Origin: Paragorgia papillata
Lineage: Eukaryota > Cnidaria > Anthozoa > Scleralcyonacea > Coralliidae
NCBI GenBank assembly: GCA_035771165.1
Contig: JAWNZC010000013.1
Span: 2,066,501 to 2,130,500 of the forward strand
Length of the DNA: 64,000 nucleotides
Direction: 5' to 3'
The translations under genes were made by a program, and so were the position numbers. This document shows, piece by piece, positions 1 to 25,351 of the stretch (the first letter of the stretch is position 1; each line of letters begins with the position of its first letter). The notes beneath the pieces were generated by a model that was not told the origin of the DNA, did no database searches, and saw only the letters and a list, made by a program, of their open reading frames with translations.

Positions 1-104
1 TACATATCAAACAAATTGAAATATCTTGAAAACGCAGAAAGATACGAAAAAGTTGTAAAGGATCTTGTATTACAATTTTATGAGTTATTTCAAATTAGAC
101 AAAC

Positions 105-115
<11 letters not shown>
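1..115. mobile_element. Right arm of a TTAA-type MITE (family of 25833-26305)
   Basis: Bases 1-111 match 26177-26287 almost exactly, so the window opens inside this element. It ends at TTAA (112-115). Confidence 0.7.
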
Positions 116-13317
<13,202 letters not shown>

Positions 13318-13889
13318 TTGACCATTTCATTCAACCTAAAATAAGACAATCATGTAATATATAGTATAGTCATCTGCGTTAAGTTATACCATTTAAACCG
13401 CTAAGTTTGTCTATGCTTTGCGTATCTTCGGAAAAGTGAAATCATGTAGTTTGAAATATAATATAAACGTGCATGTATAGGATTTTCACAATGATTAGGT
13501 TGATTTAAGTATAGTCACACGTTTGCATTAATGTAAAATCACTGAGTTCAAGGCCATGTGTACACTTCACATGTCGTTTTCTGTAAGAATCAATAAAAGC
13601 ATTTATTAAAATATTCCTAAATTAAAATACTTGTATGTAGTTTTTTGGTAGACTGGCAATGTAAGTATTGTTTAGCTGACTAGGTCTTATGTAATATCCT
13701 CAATTGTACACGTGAACTGACAGACTATATAGAATATACGCGAAGTTTTGTATTGTAGACTAGCGAATAAATCGAACTAAAGTTATGTTTATAACTCTGG
13801 TTTTGTGTCCGTGAGTTACAGTTAGGCGAAACTTATATTTAACTCAAAGGCGTTTACACTAGAATCTATGTATTTTTAAAGGAATTGTA

Positions 13890-14038
13890 TAGTAATGTTG
13901 GATATACTGCCGAAATAGGGAACGTAGATCGAAGTCTAACGTTACGAGCGAAGGCCCTTCGCGTCAGAGAGAAGAGCCTTCGCTCCAAACGTTAGAGTTT
14001 TACGTTCCCTGTTTCGGCAGTATATCCAACCTTACTAT
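13890..14038. mobile_element. Hairpin MITE
   Basis: Inverted ends with GTTGGATATACTGCCGAAA and TTTCGGCAGTATATCCAAC enclose a short GAGCGAAGG/CCTTCGCTC stem. Confidence 0.65.
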
Positions 14039-14099
14039 ATTTCCATTTGTGTTTTAACACTGCCTACGCAGCACACTACTGACTACTTTGATTTTACTT

Positions 14100-14924
14100 A
14101 GTTATGTATTTAACCCTTACCTACTCTAGTATTTTACTCGCTCTGGCTAACGCCAGAGTATTTTATTCTGGCTAACGCCAGACGATTTTACTCGTCAATA
14201 TGGAAAAAACCCTGGTACCCCAAGCGTTAACCTATCTCTCTTAGCTCTTTCAGTACCAAGGACAGACTCAGAGATAGTATTTTACTCTGGCTAACGCCAG
14301 ACGAGTTTACTCGTCAATATATAGGAAAACCCCTGGTACTCCAAGCGTAAACCTGTCTCTCTATAGCTCTTTCAGTACCCAGAGTAAAATACTATCTCTG
14401 AGTCTGTCCTGGCTAACGCCAGACGAGTTTACTCGTCAATATATAGGAAAACCCCTGTACTCCAAGCGTTAACCTATCTCTCTTTGCTCTCCGTAGCAAG
14501 GACAGACTCAGAGATAGTATTTTACTCTGGCTAACGCCAGAAGAGTTTACTCGTCAATATATAGGAAAACCCCTGGTACTCCAAGCGTAAACCTATCTCT
14601 CTTAGCTCTTTCAGTACCCAGAGTAAAATACTATCTCTGAGTCTGTCCTGTCTAACGCCAGACGAGTTTACTCGTCAATATATATATAGGAAAACCCCTG
14701 GTACTCCAAGCGTTAACCTATCTCTCTTTGCTCTTTCAGTACCAAGGACAGACTCAGAGATAGTATTTTACTCTGGCTAACGCCAGAAGAGTTTACTCGT
14801 CAATATATGTAGGAAAACCCCTGGTACTCCAAGCGTAAACCTGTCTCTCTATAGCTCTTTCAGTACCCAGAGTAAAATACTATCTCTGAGTCTGTCCTGG
14901 CTAACGCCAGACGAGTTTACTCGT

Positions 14925-14971
<47 letters not shown>

Positions 14972-15320
14972 ATATATATATATATATATATATATAGGAA
15001 AACCCCAGGTACTCCAAGCGTTAACCTATCTCTCTTAGTCTCTTAGCTCTTTCAGTACCCAGAGTAAACTACTATCTCTGAGTCTATCCTGGCTAACGAC
15101 AGACGAGTTTACTCGTCAATATAGGAAAACCCCTGGTACTCCAAGCGTTAACCTATCTCTCTTAACCCCCTTAATACCAAGGACGTACTCTAGTATTTTA
15201 CTGTGGCTAACACCAGGATATTTAACTCTGGCTATAACACCATACGGTTTTACTCTGGCTAACGCCAGACGATTTTACTCGTCAATCGGGAAACCCATGT
15301 GTACTCTGAGGTTTAATAGG
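14100..15320. repeat. Tandem array of a complex repeat of about 120-250 bases
   Basis: Repeated blocks are ACTCTGGCTAACGCCAGACG, TTTACTCGTCAATATATAGG, AAAACCCCTGGTACTCCAAG, CGTTAACCTATCTCTCTTAG and TCAGTACC(C)AGAG in partly alternating orientation. An (AT)n run lies at about 14928-14995. Single related blocks occur at 18240, 47490 and 60390-60650. Confidence 0.75.
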
Positions 15321-15734
15321 ACAGATGTGATGTGAATATAATATTGTATAATGCTTGGTAATAACTTCGTTTTGACACAAAAAAGCATCACAACGAAAAA
15401 GAGATAGAGTACAAGGCTTTCTTACCTGATCAAAATACATCAAGACTTGGTTCTAATATGTTATATAAAACCAAAGTTACATTTCTGCAATATCCACATT
15501 ATTGAACTAAAATTTTTATTGTTTTCCTTTTGCTGCTAGTTGACGTTCAAGATTTGATGTGGATCTAAAAAATCAACCGGTCGTCAAAAATTCACCCGTC
15601 GCTAACTATAAACAAAACTATACCCCGGTAAGTCTTTCAGTCTGGTTAAAGGATGTATGTCGAAATATTGGGAGGGGCTCGGCGTTTTCCTATATAAAGC
15701 TTGTGAATGGTCAATTTGAGTATTTTATATTTAA

Positions 15735-16690
15735 CAATTAGACAACGAGCCCGAGTTTTCTATGAGCGAATAGTCAACGAGGCGAAGCCGAGTTGACTAT
15801 CGCTCATAGAAAACGACCGAGGTCTAATTGTTTTAGTATAAATTCACCAACAAAAGTTAAATAAATTCTCGACCATAACATATTCTTTGAGGCTCGTTTA
15901 ATACATTTTTTAACAGCCAACAACAAACGTTCAACAGTCATTTCGGACATCTCCTTCGCCCGTACAGTAATTGATGGAAAAGAAAAGTTTTCTTGCATAA
16001 TTTAGCATGGATTTTCATGTACAATATTGAAACAATATATATCCACTCATTTGTTTTGTAAAAGTGACAAAAAGTTGAAAGAAACGTTCAATTTGGCATA
16101 TAGTTTACACCACGAAATCTTGTTTAACAGCTAGCGTAATTTTGAAATGTGTTTTGTTTGCAGTTATTTCGTTTTAAACGACCACAGATAAACAATTTAA
16201 CAATCTTACCATTAATAATTTCCATTCTAACCATTTTGTAGCCGTTTTTGTTTTCTGTAGAACGTATTGCTTCGCCTAAATGTTCAATTTCTTCTTTCAT
16301 TTTGCCCACTCCGAACAACCGCTGGCTCTAATGATCACTGTTCGTGCTATACTACGCATTTTATCATTGGTCAATTTTTTTAAAAGAATGACTTTCATTG
16401 GTTTATCCCAGAGGTTTATATCACCAATTATAAACTCCTGCAATAGCCAATGAAATTCGAGGATTTAATAAGTCCTTATTAGTATAAATTTACAAGTTCA
16501 TAATCTTGTAAATTTATACTAATAAGGACTTATTAACCGAGTGCGAGGTCTGTACGGGAAAGTATTTGCCTGAAGTTTTCGTACAGGCCGAGCGACGAAG
16601 GAGCGAGGTTTGTGCGATAAAACAGAGGGCAAATACTTTCCCGTACAGACCGAGCAAACGAGGTTAATAAGGAATTTATTATATGGCTAT
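15735..16690. repeat. Palindromic elements with GAGGCGAAGCCGAG-type cores
   Basis: Hairpins at about 15738-15840 and 16485-16690 (TTTCTATGAGCG, CGAGGCGAAGCCGAG, GTCTGTACGGGAAAGTATTTG and complements) lie around AT-rich sequence. Related cores occur at 8170, 38945 and 49810. No gene is seen here. Confidence 0.5.
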
Positions 16691-17164
16691 TGGTTCATTT
16701 TATTTTTAAGTTTCGAGCCGTTGTTTTCGTCTTCGGGGTATGCTGTTTACCTTTATACCTGTTAACTTTTGTACGTGTCGCTTCTTGGCCTTCTTCACTT
16801 CTTGTTTACACCAGTTCGGCTTTTATTTGTCGTGTTTTTAGATAAACAGCTTTAAAGAAAACCAGCAGTAATATTCCAACACATTTTATTGTTCAGAATA
16901 TTTGAATAAAGATACCCAGTACTCTTTTATTTGTATTCAAATCAACTCAGAAATTTTCCCGCCAAAACTTACAGGGCCGAGAAAAAGCGTTTTGACCGGT
17001 CGATCAATATCGTAAAATCCCGACCTCTTGGTAACCAATCAGCGTGCGTCGTTTTGCGTTCGGACCAGAAATCGAATCCAGCCATATAATAAGGTGTTTT
17101 ATAACCTTCAAAATTCTAACAGATGTTTGGTAGACGTTCGTCAAGCTGAAATACTTATTAGAAC

Positions 17165-17900
17165 ATATTTTTGAGCCTCAGACAGGGATCAAACTTGCAA
17201 CCTTCTAATGGCCGGTTAGACACTCTCACGGTTAGACGCAAGGGTCCCACTTGTGGATATCAAGAATTTTTACTGCTCAACTATTAGACCTTTGCTCGAA
17301 TATGGTTCGTCTGTTTTTCATCACGCCTTACCACATTATTTATATGAAGAAATTGAACGAGTCCAAAAGAGAGCCCTGTCTATTATTAATCCATTTGATT
17401 TGTCACCACTGGCCACTCAGGCGCTCCCTACTTTGTAACAAAGTCTTTAATTCCATATCCAAACCTGGGCATAAACTCTATAGCCTCCTTCCTCTAAAAC
17501 ACGTGTCTAGGTACAGCTTGAGAAAGAGCCATAAATTTAATCTCCCAATTATTAACACTGAACGCTACAAACGAACTTTCGTGCCATCCATGTGTTTGGG
17601 CATGGAAGTATAATTTTAAACTTAAACTTTGGATTTTATCATAAATTTATCTCATATATGTACATGCATGTATCTATTCTTTTTCTGTTTTATCTTATAT
17701 TGTATATATTCTGCTCTTATCATATTCAGTTGTTTATTCTATAATCATGTGAATTTTAATTACGCAATTCAGCCTTTCGGCTGCTATGTAATGATCATTA
17801 AACTATATATCTATCATCTATCTTATCTACCCAATGAGCTACTGAGGCTCGGCTGAGGAGAGCTAAGGTTGCAAAGTCACAGTCATCTGTGTGCCCTTAA
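17165..17900 (-). mobile_element. tRNA-derived SINE (family 1) split by a LINE
   Basis: The halves at 17165-17235 and 17823-17900 match the family-1 SINE ends; the LINE fragment lies between them. Confidence 0.55.
17236..17822 (+). mobile_element. 5'-truncated LINE 3' end (CR1/L2/jockey type), broken
   Basis: The plus strand encodes the typical C-terminal end of a LINE reverse-transcriptase protein: FYCSTIRPLLEYGSSVFHHA, LPHYLYEEIERVQKRALSII, then after a frame change LCNKVF, a KLYSLLP-like stretch and TERYKRTF. The frame is broken near 17430. The tail is a TATC-type repeat (about 17805-17822). It sits inside a tRNA-derived SINE whose two halves flank it. Confidence 0.75.
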
Positions 17901-18471
17901 GCGGTGGTGATTTCATGTGAAGTGTAGTTCAAACAATGTTTACTGACTACATAAAAACCATATATGTTTATTTTAATTAATTTACCTTCACAATTACACA
18001 TATAGTTTCCTTTTTATCATTAATGCCAAATTAATGTCATTGGCGGAAGTAGGCGGACCTCTATTAGACTTTTATTTGTCTTTAAGCTTAATGTCAACAG
18101 TCACAGATTATTTTTTGTGCACCCCGTGAATTTTTTCCCCTTATGAGCTCTCAGTTGAAAGAATCATCGTCAATTAACTTGATTCTAATCATCTGGTTGA
18201 CCCTAAGGGTATACTAATCAAGAGCAGTCTACTTGACAAGTAAAATCGTATGATGTTAGCCAGAGTAAAATACTAAAGTCTGCATCGCTCCAAAAGGAAG
18301 GTTATAGACGGGGTTAGTGCTTAGTTGGGCGACTGTCCGAGCTTGGGACTCATTTGAGCAGAGTTGTTGGTTCTCTCCTGTAGTTCGACGGGTTTTTCCT
18401 CCTTCCGCCAAATCAACCCTAGCCACCAAGGGATCAGAACTTGTCTTTCTTCACTATATCAAAGGTATATA
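17901..18471. other. Intergenic DNA, no gene seen
   Basis: Ordinary AT-rich sequence with one GTTAGCCAGAGTAAAATAC block of the 14100-15320 repeat family at about 18255. Confidence 0.4.
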
Positions 18472-18866
18472 CTACGGTTCCGGTTTGAGCTTGGACACAC
18501 GTAATTTGACGACACACGTTTCACACGGGAAACTAACATGTTGCTAAGCGGAAACTGTACCGTTACTAAGGCCAAACGTTATTGTTTCAATTTGAAACGA
18601 GCACCAAATTTTCAAAGCAAATGTGGGCATGTTTATAACTCATCCTTATATACAATTAAATCTTCGTCAAGTGAAACTAAGGACTCCACAGTGCTTTTCC
18701 GATCGGCCATTACGCTGACAAACCCCACAACGCGACGTTTGCACAAAGAAACAATGCCGTTTGGCCTTAGTAACTTCGCAGTTTCCGCTTAGCAACATGT
18801 TAGTTTCCCGCGTGAAACGTGTGTCGTCAAATTACGCGTGCCCACGCTAAAACCGGAACCGTATAT
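18472..18866. mobile_element. Foldback MITE ending just past a stop codon
   Basis: The ends CGGTTCCGGTTT and AAACCGGAACCG lie in near-identical 9-base flanks (TATATACTA, TATATAGTA). The arms share GACGACACACGTTTCAC and AACTAACATGTTGCTAAGCG. Confidence 0.65.
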
Positions 18867-18870
18867 AGTA

Positions 18871-19619
18871 TCACTTCCATTTTTGTGAAACATTCTTGAA
18901 TACGTCCCACACCGATTTTATAACATCTTCTGTATGGTCTTTCTTACTGGAATCTTTCTTTAAATTTTTTCCACGTTTCAGTTTTGTCTCTTCCCCCATT
19001 TCATCTACAGTTTCGTGTTTTTTCTTTTTCCTATTCTCCGTTTGTTGTTTATTCTCCTCATTGCCCTTTAAGATAACCTTCTCTCCTTTTGGATCTAATC
19101 GCAAACCATAAAACGCCAACGTATTGTTCAACATTTCTTGCTTATCCTCAACTACTCGTCCTTGTTGGTTTTTCCGCTTTTTTATGATTACTGGCTCGTC
19201 AAGGTCGTGAAGATTATAATACATTTCGCCTTGATGTAACTTTTTACTCTTAAAAATGTCGCTGTTGTAATCCGTTGAAATGTTTTGTTTGCCATTCGAT
19301 TCCTTCTGGATTTGGTGTGTACTGTTTGAATTATTTATGTTTAGTATTATCGTTGGATTCTTTTTCGCAGTTTTGTTTGAGGATGGGTTAACGTGTTTTC
19401 GTGATGATTTGGCAAATTTGAAGAAGGTGTCAGGAAATTTGAAGTTGTGAATGTCTTGTCCAGAGCTAGGCATAGCTTTGTTGGTTTTTGTGGGTCGCGT
19501 GATTGTTTTAGAGTATCGCAACGATGTCTTTAAGGGATTCACAACTGGAAGGAGAAGGTCCAACTCGGATGGATTTACGTTGAATCCATGATCATTTAAA
19601 TCTTTCTCGTTGACTTCAA
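18871..19619 (-). CDS. Orphan Lys-rich terminal exon
   Basis: An ATATATAG acceptor opens a phase-1 frame of 249 residues plus stop. The protein is highly charged, with Lys and Glu clusters (RKKKKHETVDEMGEETKLKR), an Asn-rich stretch, and an amphipathic end SVWDVFKNVSQKWK. No known domain was recognised. No start exon was found between 19620 and 21506, so it is either an alternative 3' exon of the gene at 21507-24272 or the end of a gene whose first exon was missed. A foldback MITE ends a few bases past the stop. Confidence 0.5.
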
Positions 19620-19654
19620 CTATATATAAGAAAATAAAGTGACACTTTTGTTCA

Positions 19655-19845
19655 AGCTAATGATGATGATGATGATGATGATGATCATGATGATGATAGT
19701 GATGGTGATGATGTTGGTTGTGGTGGTTGCTAGTATTGATAGTGGTGGTAGAGATTGTAGTAGTGGTGATGTTGACAAACTGAATTGATACGATAGCATG
19801 GTGTTCCAAATCCCTTATCATCATCATTATCAACACCATCAACTT
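19655..19845. repeat. Imperfect ATG/GTG triplet repeat
   Basis: GATGATGAT runs grade into GTGGTGGTT-type triplets; no gene is supported. Confidence 0.7.
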
Positions 19846-19907
19846 AAAGGGTCTAATCTCCCAGCTGACTCTTAGGGTCTACTAATCAGGGACACGTACT
19901 ATATACG

Positions 19908-20095
19908 TAAAAAGGAGAATCCGGAGAGAAACTTTTGAAGCACAAGACATAATAAGCAACTCTAGTCACAACGAGTTCTAAGCTTGGACGGATAGTCACT
20001 CATTCGGTCATTCGAGTATTAACTCTATCTAACTCATGGGTTTAACTTCGGTCCTCAGCGGTGAGAGGCAGTGCGCTAACAACACACGCCATCCG
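19908..20095 (-). mobile_element. SINE family 2 copy
   Basis: Same block order as at 7983 (CCGGAGAGAAAC, AACTCTA, GGTGAGAGGCAGTGCGCTAAC), minus-strand head. Confidence 0.5.
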
Positions 20096-21506
20096 TGGTT
20101 TGCTTTGCTTTACGCTTTTCCCTTTTGTCCATTTGGTTTTTCTCACATTTTCTTTACCCCTTCCCTCCGGTTGTGACTTGTTTTTATCTTTCTCGTTCTC
20201 TCCTTTTTCTCACCGTTACACTTTCCTTCGCATTTCTAGCCTACTTGCCTCTTTCTCGTCTTCTCCCCTTTTTTCCCCGCCAAAAAATTATAGTCATGCC
20301 ACTACATTCGTCACTAACCCATACACCCATATACAGAGAACATAACACAGCCCGAACCACTAATATTTTGACGTCGCCGTCTCTGTGTACTGCTAGACTT
20401 CTCGTCTATCTCCAGTACTCCGCCACGCTACTTACCCACATTGTCGCCATTAACGATATCCCAAATCGTGAAAACAAGAACACTTGTCATCCAACAATAT
20501 ATTTAAACCGAATCGAGACAACATTTACACGTCAGATTAATATTGTGTTGTTTTATTACCGGTTCGTTGGACTATTTTAACATTGAAACCGCTGAACCGT
20601 GATGGTTATTAGACATTGAGAAATGAACAATCAACTTCATATATAAAAAACTTTTTTATTTGTATTTCAAAAAATAATTATTTCACAAATAATTTCCCAG
20701 TGTTAATAAATGGTAGAATTATCTCTCGTGTTATTTAGCTTTCGCTGTATCACGATTTTAAGTTTAGAATGATCAATCTAATAACAACCCATTGATAGGC
20801 GTTTACTGGTACCGGTGTAACGCGAGCAGCAAAGTAAATGACTTTTGCCGTTGTACGCACGCGCAGCCTGGTTCGATCAGGCACTAGGGCTGTGGGGTTT
20901 TTCATGAAGTTAGAGATGCTTTAAAATTGCTACTGGGTCCGGTTGGCGTATAAGCTAGGCGTGCTTCAACCTTGTACTTGACGCTGTTGCCATTTGGCAA
21001 TTGGAGACTACTCAGAAATCCTAAGAGCTTTCTATTACCAAGTCGCAAACTATTTAAGTTGACTAACATCTTAACACTGACAAAACACAACTTGTAGCCT
21101 AACAAGTACTTGTCAGACTTGGCAATCTTTGTCTGTCACCTGAGCCTGCTGACTTATACACAAATGGACTGCGGGTTTCGTTCAAAAGATGACCCAACAA
21201 ACGATGGCAGTGACCGCTGACCTTTATATGTTTATTATTTGACTGTGGGCTCAGCTGCGCCCGCAGTTATAAATTCATATATTCAAACCAAGGTCAGCGG
21301 TTACAGAAAAGACTCATTACCTTTTGTCAGTCATACCTTCATTGATATAGGGCACCCACAGTCGAGTTAGACCGTGTGACTACTTCTCACAAGGTTGCGT
21401 GTTCAATTCTCGTTTCGAAAATCAGGAGTTTTTTGAGTACTTACTGGTTGACTGGCAAACTGAAGACTTTACTATAGAAAGCTGCGAACCATTTAACTCA
21501 AAATCA

Positions 21507-23918
21507 TTACTGCAGTTTGTTATACTTTTGTCGTCGTTTGAACCATTTATACGCGCGTCGTCTTAATTGACTATTACGAACTTTTGAGCGAAGGTTCGAG
21601 TCTTGACTCCCCGGTTTAACAACCGAAAATTGTGATTGCCCTTTTAGTTTTAGTCCTCCTATAACGGTACCGAAGTCTGTTGATTTGTAAGGACCGACAG
21701 ATGCGGTGGAATAACGACCGACTGACTTGCCAGTTTTCAGCGAATTAACTGTCACGACAACGCTTGCGTCATTTCCGTAGTTATTTTTAGCCAGGTTGTC
21801 TTTCTCGGGTCCAAGTACATTTGATATGACACCGGCGATTGTATTTCCAGGATTTAATAAATTTTTAGAAGTACTTGGTGTTGGTGAAACTTTACTGGTT
21901 GGCATTTGAGGCCCATTTGGAGGTCCGTTGCCATTTTGTATGTCTTTGTTTTGATTTGATGTCGTAGTGGTCACGGTTGGGTTGATTTTAGTAGCGCTCG
22001 GTTGAGTTAGACGATTTGAAGAGGCTTTTATTTTTGAAAGCTCATCTTGAAAAGTCTTGTCTTTCTCAGCCGCTTTTCTTCCTAGTTAAAGGAGATAAAA
22101 TTGGGTTTACATCCAAAGACGTTATTTGTTATTATAAAATGCAATGAAAAGTATTTTCTATATAATATGTAAATGTATATAAAGTAATTGGTTTAACTAG
22201 GAGTATTGGTAGATGTTTGTAAACGATGAGTTTGTCTAGGTAAGAGCAACACTTGATGTAAATGATGAGTTTGTCTAGGTAAGAGCAACGCTTGCCTCTG
22301 CTGATATAGCTTTTGGAGCAATCGTCGTAACCAAAATATTGTATAAATAAAAAAAACACTTGATCAAACATTTCGTCTTCAACCTTATGAAAATATACCC
22401 TGCGAGCAGAGCCTTCTTTTCCTTATTTCTTCGCTGAGAGAGAGGATTCCTCTCGGCTCAGCGAAGAAATAAGGAAAAGAAGGCTCTGCTCGCAGGGTAA
22501 TGAAAATATTACTAAAACTAAACTAAACTAACTTTATTTATACTGGATAACGCTATCAGTTTTACTTTTACTGATCTAAACTGCTCTCTCTAAAGGTCCA
22601 ACAAGAGCCTGTCATCTCTTATTGCTCCAGTGTTACTACAGCAGGAAACCGGAGTACCCAGAGGAAACCTATGGTGTTTGGTCGGAGTCAAACTGGAAGC
22701 ACTCTTCTCATGCATATGCGGCCAAGGGAAAATTTTAATCTGATAACTGCACCGAGCATCCCGGATCGCAGAGGTGAAAGGCACGTGCGCTAACCACTGT
22801 GTTACCAACACCACGCCAATACTGTGTCACCACGAACACATCTCTTTTGCGTTTGAAAGTGCGTAACTTTTGTCTTTTCTAAATGTTATTATCACGCACG
22901 TATTCAACATTTTATATGTGGCACCGTACCTTTAAACGGACCAGCTTTCAGCGTTGCGTACATTGAATCGAAACTGTAATCAGTAATGTACCAATCTTTA
23001 TACGGTGCCGTTGTGTTTCCCATTCCGTACAAATCCACATTCTTCTCCTCGATTGCCGAAGCTGGCGCCGTGGGATCATCCTCTGGTGGACGATTCGAAA
23101 ATACAAAGAACTTCTTTAACGCTTCTTCGCGTGTTTCAGTAACCAATGTCTTCAAAGCAAGCTTCAAAGCTTTTCCTGTAAATGTCTTATTTCCAATGGC
23201 TGGCGGTGAACCCGCTTCATCAAGAGCTCCCAATACTTCGCTCTTCTTCAGTTTTTCTGTGAAGTTAAACATCAACTTGGGTTTCTCCGCGTACAGTATT
23301 AAGCCCGCTCTCGTCTTGTTAAAACCGATTTCTCCAAAAGCTTCTATGATCTTTTTCGCCCAGCCCAACGCTTCTTTAAACGTTTCTTTTCTCGGAGGGC
23401 TTGTTATATTTTTGCAGCCGAGTATGATGAACGCAACGTCTATTTGTAATTTCTGTTCCCTTTTGGAAGCATCTGTGTTTGTAAAAAAAAACCCAAATTA
23501 TGGATCAAATAATGTTATTTACATTTAACAACTAACGACAGTATTGTTAATACTGATATTATGACCATATTATTTGATTATGATCATGATTATGATTATC
23601 GTGATCGTGATTGTGATTGTGATTATGATTGTAATTATGTGATTGTTATTATGATTATGATTATGATTGTATTTATGTGATTATGATTGTGATTGTGATT
23701 GTGATTATGATTATGATTGTAATTATGTGATTGTGATTGTGATTGTGATTATGATTATGATTGTAATTATGTGATTATGATTGTGATTGTGATTGTGATT
23801 ATGATTGTAATTATGTGATTGTGATTGTGATTGTGATTGTGATTGTGATTGTGATTATAATTATAATTATAATTATGATTATGATTATTATATTTACACA
23901 CAATCAACAGCTTGATCG

Positions 23919-24009
<91 letters not shown>

Positions 24010-24272
24010 GACTGTTGCTGCAGTTGTTACCGTTGTTAAATTTATTAATTAACTTCTTTGCTTATTCCCTACTACCAAACCGCCTTCTTTCGGTAGCCTT
24101 TCGCATTTCAGAAAATTTCTATAACCATGTATTTGATGATGTACTATATATATATACCTTCGTCTTTCTGCAAATAGACAACCATAACAGTGGCGGATAG
24201 TAATAACAACAGAAGTCGAACTCCAACAAGCGCCTTCCCATTTCTTAACAGCGTAAAAGCATTTTTAAACAT
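21507..24272 (-). CDS. Secreted vWA-domain protein, three exons
   Basis: Exons 24272-24158, 23472-22930 and 22081-21507 join in phase 1 to give about 410 residues. Exon 1 encodes MFKNAFTLLRNGKALVG and then a run of Leu/Val, a signal peptide or signal anchor with a long basic N-region. Exon 2 (residues 39-219) is a vWA domain: DVAFIILGC, TRAGLILYAEKPKLMFNF, FTGKALKLALKTL, KKFFVFSN and VDLYGMGN. The MIDAS motif is lost (ILGCKN where DxSxS is expected). Exon 3 is Thr/Ser/Asn/Gly-rich low complexity ending in a strongly basic tail (RRRAYKWFKRRQKY). It is probably an extracellular matrix or secreted scaffold protein. The start choice rests on the leader and the CGAAG|GTATAT donor. Confidence 0.75.
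22387..22508. mobile_element. Perfect hairpin MITE with 9-base target duplication
   Basis: TACCCTGCGAGCAGAGCC mirrors GGCTCTGCTCGCAGGGTA with arms of more than 40 bases. Both flanks are ATGAAAATA. A 9-base duplication is typical of Mutator-like elements. Confidence 0.7.
22595..22815 (-). mobile_element. SINE family 3 copy
   Basis: The minus-strand head CAGTGGTTAGCGCACGTGCC is followed by a body with GGTTTCCTCTGGGTACTCCG. The same blocks occur at 60070-60285. It lies in the last intron of the gene at 21507-24272. Confidence 0.55.
23570..24030. repeat. GATTGTGATTAT array followed by (GTT)n
   Basis: Hexa- to dodecameric GATTGT/GATTAT units run to about 23890, then about 30 GTT triplets at 23917-24010. 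All within intron 1 of the vWA gene at 21507-24272. Confidence 0.9.
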
Positions 24273-24806
24273 TCTTTATTCTGGAACAAGACCGTCCCTT
24301 ATGTTAGCTTCTCACGACTTTCCGTATCATCTTTTTCTTAAATCTGCCTTTATCGTTGTTTAAATATACCAAAGTCCTGATATACACAGTTTACAGTGGC
24401 GTTTTGTAGCCATATTTTCGCTCTACAGGTCATTATGGCTGTGAAAGGAGATACCTGCTGACTAACTTGATTTATTTATTCTTGCGTAAAGAAAACTTGT
24501 GACTTTCTTCTTATTTATTTGACGAGCTGTATTTGCTGTGTAAGCGGAAGCTAAACAGGTATTTATATGCAAATTCAGTCAGTCAGTTTCAAAATCTATC
24601 AACAATGTGCAAGAACACTTTGTTCAAAAGGCAAAGCTGTTCAACTTTTTGTCCAACTCCAAAAGCGATAGGAGCAAAGAACTTACAACACGCCTCACGG
24701 CCTCACTCAGTCACACGGCTATCAACTCACTGGAAGTATAAATAGTAGCGGAAGTAAAATGTGCAAAAAATGCAAAATCGTGACATCGACCTACCACATG
24801 TAGCCC

Positions 24807-25014
24807 CAATCTCGTTCCCAGAGCCCACGTTCCCCTTACCCAGCGGGCGGGAAACGAGAGGCTCTGGGTTAAACCGTTCACGGCATCACATGATTCTTGT
24901 TATCCGGAAGAAGAGTAATCATGTTCATCAGCCAATGAAATATCGATGTGAAACAGATTATCCCAGGGTTTCTCGTTTCCCGGGTGGGGAACGTGGGCTC
25001 TGGGAACGAGATTG
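24807..25014. mobile_element. Foldback MITE
   Basis: Ends CAATCTCGTTCCCAGAGCCC and GGGCTCTGGGAACGAGATTG, then a GGGAAACGAGA/TCTCGTTTCCC inner pair. Confidence 0.65.
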
Positions 25015-25351
25015 AGGTAGCCCAAGTAATAGGCTAACCAAGCACATGCCGTATATGTTCATACATGCTTCTCCAGATTCCGCCGCTGAGCCATAAGAAA
25101 ATCTTTAATATATAAGGCTCGTTTAAAGACTATAAAAAAATTCATATAATATAATAGAGTACATATTTGACAGCAACGTTCACTTATCGGTGACGTATTG
25201 TTATAAAATTCGTTTTATTTATATTCACTATAAAATATGATTTTCTTGCTTTACTTTTAGTTATGGTTCTATATTACAGAGGGAGTGTCAAATTTTTGTC
25301 ACATGCACACACAAGGAAATGTGAGGTATCTAGTTATCGTAGGATAGAAAC

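Noticed and set aside
20061..20580. Plus-strand frames of 94 and 161 codons, Phe/Leu/Ser-rich
   Set aside because: Pyrimidine-rich sequence next to a SINE; no splice support or family resemblance.
20902..21130. Minus-strand frame with LGYKLCFVSVKMLVNLNSLR that could be an exon ending at 20902
   Set aside because: A possible acceptor is present, but there is no partner exon or domain, and similarity to the exon at 21507 is too weak to support it.
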